A stretch of DNA of 51,221 nucleotides. It comes from Bacteroidales bacterium (GTDB taxonomy: Bacteria > Bacteroidota > Bacteroidia > Bacteroidales > UBA932). The notes below the pieces were generated by a model. That model had not been told where the DNA came from. It worked only from the letters and a program-made list of their open reading frames with translations, and did no database searches. Location of the stretch: contig WRMN01000015.1 in assembly GCA_009777095.1 (NCBI GenBank), positions 1-51,221 of the forward strand, read 5' to 3'. Of this stretch, positions 51,205 to 51,221 are shown one piece after another. How positions within the stretch are numbered: position 1 is the stretch's first letter; each line of letters starts with the position of its first letter. The position numbers were made by a program, and so were the translations under genes.

Positions 51205-51221
51205 ATGAAAGTAAAGATTTA
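51205..51221 (+). CDS. Start of a plus-strand gene cut by the window end
   Basis: ATG AAA GTA AAG ATT opens a frame (MKVKI) directly after the -7 element. Only five codons are visible, so identity is unknown and the call rests on the promoter. Confidence 0.3.

Overview
The window looks like a chromosomal segment of a Bacteroidota member, most likely order Bacteroidales. The signs are a SusC/SusD pair, a type IX secretion sorting domain, BACON and DUF3078-type proteins, and many promoters of the Bacteroidetes form (TTTG, 19-20 bases, TAnnTTTG). No taxon name can be given from sequence reading alone.

Layout. 1-1140: the 5' part of a 23S rRNA gene on the minus strand, with its own leader, BoxA and consensus promoter and no 16S gene upstream. 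1240-3280: a small bacteriocin locus, with a structured leader and 21-residue leader ORF, a fulvocin C-like precursor, and a membrane thioredoxin. 3358-6101: an orphan HigA-like antitoxin and an outer-membrane receptor. 6358-10211: dnaE and tRNA-Ser(GCT). 10222-25627: a polysaccharide utilisation locus (symporter, GH130, SusC, SusD, surface glycan-binding protein, CE2-like esterase, BACON phosphatase, two clan GH-A hydrolases) read leftward, with a divergent AraC regulator. The GH130 and the esterase hint at a mannose-containing, acetylated glycan; this is inference.

25731-28939: a lipoprotein with a JAMM-like motif followed by a secreted 195-196 residue protein. The C-terminal piece plus this partner gene have been tandemly duplicated, like an orphan toxin/immunity cassette. 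29235-32381: an intact 3147-bp IS1595-family transposon with 24-bp terminal inverted repeats, a perfect 8-bp target duplication, seven small passenger ORFs and a strong candidate structured RNA. It lies between a consensus promoter and the lipoprotein operon.

32554-48634: mostly core genes: pepT, comEC, fRMsr, clpX, clpP, tig, tRNA-Leu(TAG), udk, manA, a DUF3078 protein, a PASTA protein, a type IX-secreted protein, an RluD-type pseudouridine synthase, ddl and prmC. ClpP has Asn where the catalytic Asp is expected. 48820-50808: small accessory genes, all on the minus strand, separated by related short repeats, one with attC-like architecture; this may be a gene-cassette array. 51205 starts a new plus-strand gene cut by the window end.

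A/T-rich oligonucleotide tandem repeats (GAGAATT, TTAGTGG, TCATCAC types) are scattered through intergenic DNA, lie in the 23S leader and next to tRNA-Leu, and run into the coding sequence of prmC.
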